A stretch of 49,500 nt of DNA from an uncultured Bacteroidota bacterium (GTDB lineage Bacteria; Bacteroidota; Bacteroidia; UKL13-3). Position 1 is the first letter of the stretch. Every line of letters begins with the position of its first letter. Positions 1 through 8,043 of the stretch are shown one piece after another. The position numbers and the translations under genes were made by a program. The stretch spans positions 1 through 49,500 of the forward strand of contig CAIUDH010000030.1 in the NCBI GenBank assembly GCA_903897855.1. Reading direction: 5' to 3'. The notes beneath the pieces were generated by a model that made no database searches, was not told the origin of the DNA, and was given only the letters and a program-made list of their open reading frames with translations.

Positions 1-558
1 CGTAAGCCAAAGATATTCGATGACTTTCATTTATCCAACGATAAGGGAGTGAGTACCTACCTTATTTCAAAAGCAACTGTTGATGAAATAATACAAACGA
101 CAGATCTTCATAATTTAGACATCATCACTTCTGGCCCAGTACCACCCAACCCTTCTGAATTATTAATGAGTGACAATCTTCTTACCCTTTTAGAGGAGTT
201 GAAACTAAAGTATGATTATATCGTTATCGACACAGCCCCGATTGGATTGGTTACCGATGGCTTACTCTTAATGAAACATGCAGACGTTAATATTTATGTG
301 ATTCGGGAGAATTATTCACGGCTAATGTTCGTTAATTCTATTAATGAACTTCAGAGCAATGACAATCATATTAATAATATTTGTATCCTTGCGAATGACT
401 CTAATATTGGCCGCTCTAAATATGGTTATGGCTACGGTTACGGATATGGTTATGGCTACGGATATGGTTATGGAAGTGGTTATGGATACTATGAAGAACA
501 GAAGAACGAAAATGCGATAAAAAGGTTTGTTAAAAAAATATTCATGAAACGTAAATAA
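1..558 (+). CDS. Tyrosine autokinase (BY-kinase, Wzc/CpsD type) of polysaccharide export, 3' part
   Basis: The reading frame is open from base 1, so the start lies upstream. The first residues (RKPKIFDDF) match the 'DLRKP' stretch that follows Walker A' in bacterial tyrosine kinases. The Walker B segment YDYIVIDTAP is intact. The family drives chain-length control and export of capsule or exopolysaccharide at the inner membrane, and cycles through autophosphorylation of a C-terminal tyrosine cluster. Here that cluster is a very regular Gly-Tyr run of 12 tyrosines (421-492), followed by a basic end (KRFVKKIFMKRK). The stop overlaps the next start by one base (TAATG), which implies translational coupling with the sugar-nucleotide dehydrogenase. 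The membrane/Wzz part and Walker A are outside the window. The family call is firm; the polymer is unknown. Confidence 0.88.
   Translation, partial: RKPKIFDDFHLSNDKGVSTYLISKATVDEIIQTTDLHNLDIITSGPVPPNPSELLMSDNLLTLLEELKLKYDYIVIDTAPIGLVTDGLLLMKHADVNIYVIRENYSRLMFVNSINELQSNDNHINNICILANDSNIGRSKYGYGYGYGYGYGYGYGYGSGYGYYEEQKNENAIKRFVKKIFMKRK
421..492 (+). repeat. Gly-Tyr coding repeat (tyrosine cluster of the kinase)
   Basis: Nine consecutive Tyr-Gly codon pairs, then Ser-Gly, Tyr-Gly and Tyr-Tyr. Synonymous codons alternate (tat/tac, ggt/ggc/gga), and a 17-base unit tacggatatggttatgg is partly duplicated. The repeat therefore seems to be kept at protein level while having grown partly by DNA duplication. 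It encodes the presumed autophosphorylation tail. Confidence 0.85.
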
Positions 559-1847
559 TGATAAAGGAATTAGAAAATAAGAAGAAAAAGATTGCTGTCA
601 TTGGCCTCGGTTATGTAGGCTTACCCATTGCATTAGAATTTGCAAGAAAATATAGCGTTGTTGGATTCGATATCAACTTGGATCGAATAAACATGATGAG
701 AAAAAAGATTGATCCGAGTGAGGAGTTGACTAGTGCCGATTTTGAAGGTTGTGATATTGTTTTTACGAATAAAATTGAGGAATTGAAAAAAGCACATTTC
801 TTTATTGTGGCAGTACCTACCCCCATCGACAATCACAATCGCCCTGATTTGCGCCCGCTGCTTGGTGCAAGTGTTTCTGTAGGTAAGGCGCTTAAAAAAG
901 GCGACTATGTCGTGTTCGAATCAACGGTGTATCCGGGATGTACCGAAGACGACTGTATCCCTGTTCTGGAAAATGAATCGGGCTTAAAGTTTAAAAAAGA
1001 TTTCAAGGTGGGTTATTCACCTGAGCGAATAAACCCTGGTGATAAGGAACATACCTTAACTAAAATCCTTAAAATAGTTTCTGGATGTGATAAGGAATCG
1101 TTGGATATCATTGCGAAAGTTTATGGCAGCATCGTGAAAGCAGGAATTCATAAAGCACCTACCATCAAGGTGGCGGAGAGTGCTAAAATTATTGAGAATA
1201 CCCAACGCGATTTAAATATCGCTCTGATGAATGAGTTATCCATTATTTTTAATAAAATGGGTATTAATACATTCGACGTGCTTGAAGCGGCAGGTACAAA
1301 ATGGAATTTTTTAAAATTCACTCCAGGTTTAGTTGGTGGACATTGTATTGGGGTTGATCCTTATTATTTAACGCACAAAGCCAGTGAAATAGGATATCAT
1401 AGCAAAGTTATTTTAGCAGGCCGTTACACCAACGACGGAGTTGGCTCTTATATTGCCAAGGAGGTAATTAAACAAATGATAAAAAATGATATCTCACTAA
1501 AGAAAGCTAAGGTTTTGGTGATGGGCGCCACCTTTAAAGAAAACGTGGCCGATATACGTAATAGTAAAGTGGTCGATATTATTACCGAACTCAAGAACTT
1601 TCATGTTAACGTAGAAGTGGTTGACCCTCGAGCCAATAGTGATGAAATTAATGAGGTTTATGGTTTTAAGCTTGCTAAAAAAATAGACCTTGATTATGAT
1701 GCAATCATAGTGGCAGTGGCACATACCGAATATCAAAACTTAACAGATGCTTACTTTAAAAAGATTACTAAAAAACAGGCCGTAGTGTTCGATGTGAAAG
1801 GCATCTACAAAAACAAAATTAAGTCACTTACTTATATGAGCTTGTAA
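558..1847 (+). CDS. tviB: UDP-N-acetylglucosamine C6-dehydrogenase, TviB/WbpA-type nucleotide sugar dehydrogenase
   Basis: The enzyme oxidises UDP-GlcNAc (or UDP-GalNAc) at C6 to the uronic acid with NAD+, giving precursors for acidic surface polysaccharide. The N-terminal Rossmann motif GLGYVGLP lies at residues 16-23, ESTVYPGCTEDD at 121-132 and GYSPERINPGD at 152-162. The catalytic cysteine is C263 in GGHCIGVDPYYL. The whole chain resembles Salmonella TviB closely as I remember that sequence, and 429 residues is normal. It overlaps the kinase stop by one base. Its 3' end overlaps the convergent methyltransferase by 24 bp. Substrate choice between GlcNAc and GalNAc cannot be read from sequence alone. 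Confidence 0.9.
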   Translation: MIKELENKKKKIAVIGLGYVGLPIALEFARKYSVVGFDINLDRINMMRKKIDPSEELTSADFEGCDIVFTNKIEELKKAHFFIVAVPTPIDNHNRPDLRPLLGASVSVGKALKKGDYVVFESTVYPGCTEDDCIPVLENESGLKFKKDFKVGYSPERINPGDKEHTLTKILKIVSGCDKESLDIIAKVYGSIVKAGIHKAPTIKVAESAKIIENTQRDLNIALMNELSIIFNKMGINTFDVLEAAGTKWNFLKFTPGLVGGHCIGVDPYYLTHKASEIGYHSKVILAGRYTNDGVGSYIAKEVIKQMIKNDISLKKAKVLVMGATFKENVADIRNSKVVDIITELKNFHVNVEVVDPRANSDEINEVYGFKLAKKIDLDYDAIIVAVAHTEYQNLTDAYFKKITKKQAVVFDVKGIYKNKIKSLTYMSL

Positions 1848-2636
1848 GAAGCCATCGAAGCGAATTGTAAAGTCTTCTTTCCTCATCTCTTCTCTAAAAA
1901 ATAGAATACCCCACCGAAATAGATCTATGCTGCATCTTACCGAAGGGTGCTGTTTAATTTCTTGCCAGGCTAGTTTCATTTCATTACTCCAATGAATATC
2001 GTCAAAAATAATGATGCTCTCATTATGGATGTTTGTGGTTAAAAGATTAAAGTAGTGAAGTGTGGCGGCATACGTATGATTACCATCAACAAAGGCAAGG
2101 TCGATAGGAGGGAGCGTTTCTAAAAGTTTCGGTAGCACGGTATCAAAGCCACCCCGAACAAAGTTTATTTTATGATTGGGAAAAAAATGATCAAATTGTG
2201 ATCTTGTAAAATCGTGAAGTTCCTTACTTCCTTCAATAGTGGTAATCTGTCCTTTCTCCTCTAGCTTCAAGGCATTTTGTATGTAGGCTGTGCCAACTCC
2301 TAAGCTGGTACCCATTTCAAGAATGTTCTTACATTGATACGATTGGATGATTTGATGTAAAATTTCTCCCATTCGACGGTTGGTGCTGGAGGTGGCATAT
2401 ATATCTTTGATCCTTCTTCGATTACCATTCATCACATGAGAACCACTTCCAAGGTCATCTACTGTTAATTCAAACTTTTCATGCTTAAGGTAATTTCTAT
2501 ATTGTTTAACGATGGCAATTTCTGAGGTATTCACTCTTTTATTCAATACCTTCTCGCTGAGATTATAGATAAATGGGGAGTGTAAACCATGCCGATTATG
2601 CGACTTGAATAAATACTTTAGGTAATAGGTGATCAT
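1824..2636 (-). CDS. Class I SAM-dependent methyltransferase (O-methyltransferase-like)
   Basis: SAM-binding motif I is ILEMGTSLGVGTAYI, and the acidic motif LAFVDGNHTY is typical of the MTase_24 / O-methyltransferase group. IIIFDDIHWS follows. The N-terminal RHGLHSPFIYNL is, from memory, common at the start of Bacteroidota members of this family, which supports the ATG at 2636. The substrate is unknown; neighbouring polysaccharide genes make a sugar or small metabolite possible, but that is inference. The tail-to-tail overlap with the dehydrogenase leaves no room for a terminator. Confidence 0.82.
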   Translation of the reverse strand: MITYYLKYLFKSHNRHGLHSPFIYNLSEKVLNKRVNTSEIAIVKQYRNYLKHEKFELTVDDLGSGSHVMNGNRRRIKDIYATSSTNRRMGEILHQIIQSYQCKNILEMGTSLGVGTAYIQNALKLEEKGQITTIEGSKELHDFTRSQFDHFFPNHKINFVRGGFDTVLPKLLETLPPIDLAFVDGNHTYAATLHYFNLLTTNIHNESIIIFDDIHWSNEMKLAWQEIKQHPSVRCSIDLFRWGILFFREEMRKEDFTIRFDGFLQAHISK

Positions 2637-2766
2637 GCTTACTTTGGTTCGTATTGTAGAGGGTATCGTCGATGACCACTCTCTTCATTATCCAGCTAAC
2701 AATTTGTTTGTTCTTCCGTTTTTTTATCCACGACGCACGAGCACTTAATGGTTCATAAACGGCAGG

Positions 2767-2774
2767 CAAAGGTA
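2767..2774 (-). promoter_or_regulatory. Candidate -7 element TACCTTTG for the methyltransferase
   Basis: On the minus strand this is an exact match to the Bacteroidota -7 consensus TAnnTTTG. It lies about 130 bases upstream of the methyltransferase ATG. No good -33 TTTG is seen at the usual spacing. It overlaps a short inverted repeat (2774-2791, ATTCGA with TCGAAT). Confidence 0.35.
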
Positions 2775-2886
2775 TTCGAAAGGAGTCGAATCTGGGTTGT
2801 AAAAGATGGTTTTTATTCGATTTTAAGACGAGGTAAGTTCATTTCATATTTATCCAAGTTTCTTCGCTTGATTTGAAATTTATTTA

Positions 2887-2894
2887 TATTTTTG
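2887..2894 (+). promoter_or_regulatory. -7 element TATTTTTG of the 55-residue protein gene
   Basis: Exact TAnnTTTG match with a TTG 16 bases upstream. Only six bases separate it from the ATG at 2901, so the transcript should be leaderless or nearly so. Confidence 0.55.
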
Positions 2895-2900
2895 CATTAT

Positions 2901-3068
2901 ATGACTGAATCATCAAATACTCAAAGCAAATCAAAAGCAAAATATTGGATTATATTTATCGTAAGTTTGGTTGCCATGGTTTTAATTACCATTTATCGCC
3001 CTGAGGCATTTTGGCTTCCACTTCCAATCATGGTCACTGCATTTGCTGTTGCGAACGACTGGTTATAA
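2901..3068 (+). CDS. Small two-segment membrane protein, 55 residues, unknown function
   Basis: A complete short frame (MTESSNTQSKSKAKYW...ANDWL). It has a polar, Lys/Ser-rich N-terminus of about 14 residues, a hydrophobic segment at about 15-31 and a second at about 37-51, joined by a short IYRPEAF turn. It is supported by an exact TAnnTTTG promoter six bases upstream and by a hairpin terminator 70 bases downstream, so it is a self-contained transcription unit. I do not recognise a family. The topology suggests an inner-membrane hairpin with both ends on the same side. It sits alone between a minus-strand methyltransferase and leuS. Confidence 0.7.
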   Translation: MTESSNTQSKSKAKYWIIFIVSLVAMVLITIYRPEAFWLPLPIMVTAFAVANDWL

Positions 3069-3137
3069 TTTTATCATCAAACAATAAAGAAATATCTTGG
3101 CCTTGGCCTGGAATGAATTAAATTATAAATTAATCCC

Positions 3138-3172
3138 AAAGCCGCATCAGCTTAAGTTGTTGCGGCTTTTTA
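3138..3172 (+). terminator. Rho-independent terminator after the 55-residue protein gene
   Basis: AAAGCCGCA (3138-3146) pairs with TGCGGCTTT (3161-3169) around a 14-base loop, followed by a T-rich run. It lies 70 bases after the small gene and 50 before leuS. leuS therefore needs its own promoter or depends on read-through. Confidence 0.8.
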
Positions 3173-3220
3173 ATTTTATACAGAAACATAGACAAATCGC
3201 TGAGTTAAAAAGTAGGTAGA

Positions 3221-5992
3221 ATGATAGAATTCGATTTTAAAAAGATTGATGCTAAATGGCAACAATATTGGTTTGAAAACAAAACTTTCAAGACGGGTAT
3301 CGACAGTACCAAGCCTAAATATTATGCCTTGGATATGTTTCCTTATCCAAGTGGGGCAGGATTGCATGTAGGACACCCCCTTGGCTATATCGCAAGCGAT
3401 ATTATGTCGCGATTTAAAAGACTGAAAGGATTTAATGTGTTGCACCCCATGGGATTTGATGCTTTTGGGTTGCCTGCCGAACAGTATGCTATCGAAACGG
3501 GCACTCACCCCGCCATTTCAACACAAAAAAATATTGACCGCTATAAGCAACAGCTTAAAAATATTGGATTCAGCTACGATTGGGATATTGAAATTAGTAC
3601 AGCCTCTCCCGATTTTTACCGCTGGACGCAATGGATCTTTATGCAACTCTTCAATAGCTATTTCGATCGAATAGAAAACCATGCTAAACCTATTCATCGA
3701 CTCATTGAAGACTTTAGTGAAACAGGTAACTATACCATTGAATGCCCCGTTGAAAACAACAGAAAATTTACCGCCAGCGAATGGAATAGTTTTGATGAAG
3801 AAACAAAACAAATTCTTTTGATGGATTATCGTTTGGTGTTTAGCGCCTATTCAACGGTAAACTGGTGCGATGCTTTAGGTACCGTGCTTGCCAACGATGA
3901 AGTGATTAATGGGTTGAGCGAAAGGGGAGGGCACCTCGTAGTGAAAAAGGAGATGCGACAATGGTTTTTACGCATCTCAGAATATGCTGATCGTTTATTG
4001 GACGGCTTAAATAAATTAGATTTCAGCGATTCGTTAAAGGAGATGCAACGCAATTGGATTGGCCGAAGTGAGGGAGCTGAATTAGAGTTTAAGCTTCTTG
4101 ATCAATCAGAAGGGGTGCGCGTTTTTACGACTCGACCCGACACCATTTTCGGTGTTACCTTTATGGTACTAGCGCCTGAACATGATCTGGTGAAAAGAAT
4201 CACAACCGACGCGCAAAGGAATGATATTGAAAAATATCTTGAATATGTTCAGAGCCGAAGCGACCGTGAGCGAATGACCGAAGTGAAGAAAATTACAGGC
4301 GTTTTTACTGGTGCCTATGCCGAACACCCATTCACTAAAAAAAATGTTCCTGTCTGGATTTCAGAATATGTTTTGGCAGGATATGGTACTGGTGCTATCA
4401 TGGCAGTGCCTTGCGGCGACGATCGTGACTTCGCATTTGCCAAACACTTTGACTTGCCTATTACAAATATCTTTGATGGTGCCGATATCACCCAGGAGGC
4501 GTGCACGAACAAAAATTTCAAACTCACAAATTCAGAATTTCTTGACGGGCTGGATTTTAAAACGGGATTTAGTATCGCCATTGATAAAATTGTGAAACGC
4601 AAGAATGGTAAACGTAAAGTCAATTTCCGTATGCGCGATGCTGGTTTCAGCCGTCAGCGCTATTGGGGAGAACCATTTCCAATTGTATATAAAAATGATG
4701 TACCTTATCTTGTTCTTGAGGAATTTCTGCCGATAACTTTACCTCAAGTAGAAAGTTATAAGCCTACAGGCACCGGCGAAGGGCCATTGGCAAACATACC
4801 GCAATGGGTGCATCTATCCGATGGATCTCGACGCGAAACCAATACCATGCCTGGCTATGCAGGAAGTAGTTGGTATTTTCTCCGATACATGGATGCGCAT
4901 AACTCGAAAGAATTTGCGAGTCAAGAGGCAACGCAATATTGGAATCAGGTGGATCTATACATCGGGGGAGCAGAGCATGCAGTAGGCCATCTTCTTTATA
5001 GTCGCATGTGGACGAAAGTTTTGCACGACCTTCATTTCATTAATTTTGACGAGCCTTTTAAGAAATTGGTGAATCAAGGGATGATACAAGGTACATCTAA
5101 ATTTATTTATCGAATCAAGAACAAAGAAAACACTTTCGTTTCGTTCAATTTAAAAGATAATTATGAAGTAAGCCCCATCCATATTGATGTGAACTGTTGC
5201 GATGGCCTTGAATTGGATACCGAAAAACTGAAAAGGTGGCGTAAGGAATTTGAAACCGCCACCTTTATTTTAGAAGAGGGGAAATATATCTGCGGAACAC
5301 AAGTAGAGAAAATGAGTAAGCGATTAAATAATGTGGTCAATCCCGATGATATTGTTGCGCAATATGGAGCCGATGCATTTCGAATGTATGAGATGTTTCT
5401 TGGCCCGGTGGAGTTAAGCAAACCTTGGGACACCAAAGGTATTGAAGGGGTATCAAGGTTTTTACGTAAATTATGGCGGCTATTTTATGACGATAAAGGA
5501 AATTCTATAATCAGCCATGAAGAGGCTACCGAGGCCGAGCATAAAATACTTCATCGTACCATTAAGAAAGTAGAAAGCGATATTGAAGTTTTGGCATATA
5601 ATACCTGCATTAGTAGTTTCATGATTGCGGTCAATGAATTTCAGGATTTAAAATGCTCTAAAAAAGTAATTTTAGAACCCTTTCTTATTTTATTATCCTC
5701 CTTTGCACCGCATATTACTGAAGAACTTTGGTCCAATTTAGGTCATCCTAAAAGTATCACTTATGCGCTCTTTCCTTTACTCGAGGAACAATATTTAACC
5801 GAAAACTCCTTTACCTACGGCATTTCTGTAAACGGTAAGGTACGTACACAATTGAGTTTTTTGTTGACTTCTTCAAACGAAGAAATACATCAAGAAGTTT
5901 TAAAGAATGAAATTGTGCTCAAATGGCTCGAAGGGAAGACTCCTAAAAAAGTCATCATTATTCCTAAAAAGATTGTGAATATTGTAGTTTAA
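3221..5992 (+). CDS. leuS: Leucine--tRNA ligase
   Basis: Class I aminoacyl-tRNA synthetase that charges tRNA-Leu in the cytosol. The HIGH-type signature is HVGH (residues 49-52, in PSGAGLHVGHP) and the KMSKS loop is KMSKR at 697-701. The CP1 editing domain lies between, with TTRPDT and GTGAIMAVPCGDDRD recognisable. At 923 residues it is longer than E. coli LeuRS (860); the extra length includes an insertion around residues 160-200, as I recall from other Bacteroidota LeuRS. The start ATG has no Shine-Dalgarno sequence. The 3' end is 27 bp from the convergent pyrR stop. Confidence 0.97.
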   Translation: MIEFDFKKIDAKWQQYWFENKTFKTGIDSTKPKYYALDMFPYPSGAGLHVGHPLGYIASDIMSRFKRLKGFNVLHPMGFDAFGLPAEQYAIETGTHPAISTQKNIDRYKQQLKNIGFSYDWDIEISTASPDFYRWTQWIFMQLFNSYFDRIENHAKPIHRLIEDFSETGNYTIECPVENNRKFTASEWNSFDEETKQILLMDYRLVFSAYSTVNWCDALGTVLANDEVINGLSERGGHLVVKKEMRQWFLRISEYADRLLDGLNKLDFSDSLKEMQRNWIGRSEGAELEFKLLDQSEGVRVFTTRPDTIFGVTFMVLAPEHDLVKRITTDAQRNDIEKYLEYVQSRSDRERMTEVKKITGVFTGAYAEHPFTKKNVPVWISEYVLAGYGTGAIMAVPCGDDRDFAFAKHFDLPITNIFDGADITQEACTNKNFKLTNSEFLDGLDFKTGFSIAIDKIVKRKNGKRKVNFRMRDAGFSRQRYWGEPFPIVYKNDVPYLVLEEFLPITLPQVESYKPTGTGEGPLANIPQWVHLSDGSRRETNTMPGYAGSSWYFLRYMDAHNSKEFASQEATQYWNQVDLYIGGAEHAVGHLLYSRMWTKVLHDLHFINFDEPFKKLVNQGMIQGTSKFIYRIKNKENTFVSFNLKDNYEVSPIHIDVNCCDGLELDTEKLKRWRKEFETATFILEEGKYICGTQVEKMSKRLNNVVNPDDIVAQYGADAFRMYEMFLGPVELSKPWDTKGIEGVSRFLRKLWRLFYDDKGNSIISHEEATEAEHKILHRTIKKVESDIEVLAYNTCISSFMIAVNEFQDLKCSKKVILEPFLILLSSFAPHITEELWSNLGHPKSITYALFPLLEEQYLTENSFTYGISVNGKVRTQLSFLLTSSNEEIHQEVLKNEIVLKWLEGKTPKKVIIIPKKIVNIVV

Positions 5993-6019
5993 AACAGATT
6001 CATCAGTTTTAATGAGTTT

Positions 6020-6544
6020 TTATGCTCGCTTCAGAATCCATACCGCATCCTCGTCCCACTCCACTTTTACTTTGTCGTCAGCTCGGGTATCTACCTGCTT
6101 CCCAATATAGTCGGCTTCGATCGGGAATTCACGGTTATAACGGCGGTCAATTAAAACAACGAGCTCTACTTGCTTGGGGCGACCAAAGTCGTTGAGAGCA
6201 TCTAAGGCGCTTCGCACACTACGCCCCGTATAGAGCACATCATCCACCAAAATTATTTTTTTTCCTTCAATCGTGAAATCAATTTTCACTTCATTGGCTT
6301 CAATGTCCAACTCTTTCGTCCTAAAATCATCCCTATAAAATGTGATATCAAGCTCGCCATATATAATGTTTTTATGAATGCTTTTTTGCAAAGCATCACG
6401 AAGTTTGCGAGCAAAATGAACCCCTCTGGGCTGTAACCCTATGATTGCACAATCGCTGAAATCATTATGATTCTCGATCAATTCATAGCATAACCTTTGG
6501 ATTGTAATTTCAATATTTCGGGAGTCTAAAAACTTTCTTGTCAT
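6020..6544 (-). CDS. pyrR: PyrR-type phosphoribosyltransferase (uracil phosphoribosyltransferase / pyr regulator)
   Basis: A type I PRTase fold with the PRPP-binding loop LVDDVLYTGRSVRSA at residues 99-112 and GLQPRGVHFA near residue 36. The 174-residue length is typical. In Firmicutes PyrR binds pyr mRNA and also converts uracil to UMP. In Bacteroidota the RNA-binding role is less certain, and no pyrimidine biosynthesis genes lie nearby. It is the second gene of a pair, 14 bp after the EVE-domain gene, and is probably transcribed from the promoter at 6983-6990. Confidence 0.88.
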   Translation of the reverse strand: MTRKFLDSRNIEITIQRLCYELIENHNDFSDCAIIGLQPRGVHFARKLRDALQKSIHKNIIYGELDITFYRDDFRTKELDIEANEVKIDFTIEGKKIILVDDVLYTGRSVRSALDALNDFGRPKQVELVVLIDRRYNREFPIEADYIGKQVDTRADDKVKVEWDEDAVWILKRA

Positions 6545-6558
6545 GATTAAAAATTTTC

Positions 6559-6978
6559 TTATTCGTTACTCATCTTTATTATTTCATCAAACTCAGTTTC
6601 CTTCACTGTTTGCACACTGAGTCTTCCCAAACGCACCAAATCCATAGCAACCAAACCAGGATGTGATTTAACGTCTTCTAATGTAATCGCCGTTTTTAAT
6701 TTCTTTACAGCTGCAACATCCACACAGACCCAGTTTTTATCCTCTGTTGTGGGGTCTTGATAGGCTTCTTTTACTATTTTTGCTAACCCCACAATAGCTT
6801 TGCCAATGTTACTGTGATAGTATAATACTTCATCGCCAATTTTCATCGCACGTAAATTATTCCGAGCACCATAATTACGCACTCCTGTCCAACTTGTATG
6901 CTTGTCCTGAATCAAATTATCGAAAGAATAAACATTGGGTTCCGATTTTATGAGCCACATTCGTTTCTCTTTTGCCAT
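6559..6978 (-). CDS. EVE domain-containing protein
   Basis: A 139-residue single-domain protein of the EVE/PUA-like fold. It starts with WLIKSEPNVYSFDNL and continues with TSWTGVRNYGARNNLRAM and GDEVLYYHSN, the hallmark segments of the THYN1-like group. EVE domains read modified bases in DNA or RNA, but the ligand here is unknown. The ATG is four bases downstream of an exact TAGGTTTG -7 element. It leads a two-gene unit with pyrR, suggesting but not proving a shared nucleic-acid or nucleotide theme. Confidence 0.88.
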   Translation of the reverse strand: MAKEKRMWLIKSEPNVYSFDNLIQDKHTSWTGVRNYGARNNLRAMKIGDEVLYYHSNIGKAIVGLAKIVKEAYQDPTTEDKNWVCVDVAAVKKLKTAITLEDVKSHPGLVAMDLVRLGRLSVQTVKETEFDEIIKMSNE

Positions 6979-6982
6979 AGTG

Positions 6983-6990
6983 CAAACCTA
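6983..6990 (-). promoter_or_regulatory. -7 element TAGGTTTG of the EVE-pyrR unit
   Basis: Exact minus-strand TAnnTTTG, four bases before the EVE ATG, so the mRNA should be essentially leaderless. It lies just past the stop of the DUF2279 gene (7007). A -33 TTTG is not clear. Confidence 0.55.
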
Positions 6991-7006
6991 CATTAAAATT
7001 ATAAAA

Positions 7007-7954
7007 CTAAAAATAAAATGCATGAAACTTCAAACCGTGATTGTTATCATATTGTAAAGTAGGTAGAGGCACCTTTAAAGGGGCCAGAAAACGAGCAATA
7101 ATAAACAATGTTCTATGTTTTTTTATAAAGGGAATTTCTTGTAAGCAGATGTCGGGAGCTACATATATGATGGGGTAACGCTGGTAATGGCTAGGATCAT
7201 GAAGTTTCCCTTTTGAATCCAAAAAAAAGGCCTGGTCATTTGGATTCCCTGTCACCATATTATAGGCCCCATACCCGACGGCTACATTTAACCAAGGCGG
7301 AAATTTTGAATGTCGAGCAAATTTTCGAATATTGGCACTTAGCCAGGCCGTTTGCCCGTTATAATCTTTTAAAATACCCGTCAAGTTATTCGCACCTAAC
7401 ACCGCAGGACGCAACGAGCGGAGTCCGGATGTATGAAAACTATAGCACAGTTTTATTCTTTGCTCATCCCAAAAGTAGCGTTGGGAAAGAGCCAAAGAAG
7501 TACCCACCACATCGGCACCCATATCACCCCAACTAAAACCCCATTTATTACTGTATCCATCCATTATTTCAACAATAGTTTGCATGCCCAGTCCAATAAA
7601 ACTGCCAATCCACATCGCTTTGTTTTTAGAGAGCCCAACATAATCCATTAAATTCATACCATTCACAGCCTCAGAGTAGCAAGAGAAGGAATGACCCATT
7701 TTATCCATCTTCAACCATTCCTGATTATCATTAAAGAAGTGAAAATGGCCGGTGGAGTAGTCTTTATACCATGCTGTATACAATCCATAACCTAAGGTGC
7801 TATAAAAAATTGTGATACCACTATACACTTTAATTTCACGATGACATGCCTGCTTTTGCCCCTGGAGTGTGGAGTCAGCCTGATTGTTAGCCTTTATGGT
7901 ACTAAAGGTTAGGACCAAAAGAAGAAACAAATTTATTTTAGCTACGGTATGCAA
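7007..7954 (-). CDS. DUF2279 family exported protein
   Basis: The core WLKMDKMGHSFSCY, followed by EIMDGYSNKWGFSWGDMGAD, is the DUF2279 (YfiM-like) signature. No biochemical function is established for the family. No ATG exists at the 5' end. I prefer the TTG at 7954 because it gives a clean Sec signal (HTVAKINLFLLLVLTFSTIKA) and lies downstream of a near-consensus minus-strand -7 (TATTTTTA, 7979-7986). A TTG at 7996 would add 14 residues. It is divergent from the lipoprotein gene. The family call is good; the start is uncertain. Confidence 0.75.
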   Translation of the reverse strand: MHTVAKINLFLLLVLTFSTIKANNQADSTLQGQKQACHREIKVYSGITIFYSTLGYGLYTAWYKDYSTGHFHFFNDNQEWLKMDKMGHSFSCYSEAVNGMNLMDYVGLSKNKAMWIGSFIGLGMQTIVEIMDGYSNKWGFSWGDMGADVVGTSLALSQRYFWDEQRIKLCYSFHTSGLRSLRPAVLGANNLTGILKDYNGQTAWLSANIRKFARHSKFPPWLNVAVGYGAYNMVTGNPNDQAFFLDSKGKLHDPSHYQRYPIIYVAPDICLQEIPFIKKHRTLFIIARFLAPLKVPLPTLQYDNNHGLKFHAFYF

Positions 7955-8011
7955 CCTTTGAATATTATTTAACGTTGGTAAAAATAATGATACCAACTCA
8001 ATTACAACTGT

Positions 8012-8019
8012 TATTTTTG
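8012..8019 (+). promoter_or_regulatory. -7 element TATTTTTG upstream of the lipoprotein/sugar-transferase unit
   Basis: Exact TAnnTTTG, 24 bases before the ATG at 8044. It lies downstream of the longest-frame start, which argues that translation begins at 8044. No obvious -33 element. Confidence 0.5.
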
Positions 8020-8043
8020 CATGAACTGAGTAGAGAACCGATT

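Noticed and set aside
421-492. Possible CRISPR-like or satellite repeat
   Set aside because: The repeat is coding, six bases long per unit, with synonymous variation and no spacers; it is the kinase tyrosine tail.
611-836. Minus-strand frames inside tviB
   Set aside because: They lie fully inside a well-supported gene, have no promoter, and their translations resemble no family; they are shadow frames.
2774-2791. Inverted repeat with TTCGA...TCGAA, resembling a tRNA T-arm
   Set aside because: No acceptor, D or anticodon arm can be drawn around it on either strand; only a six-base stem is present.
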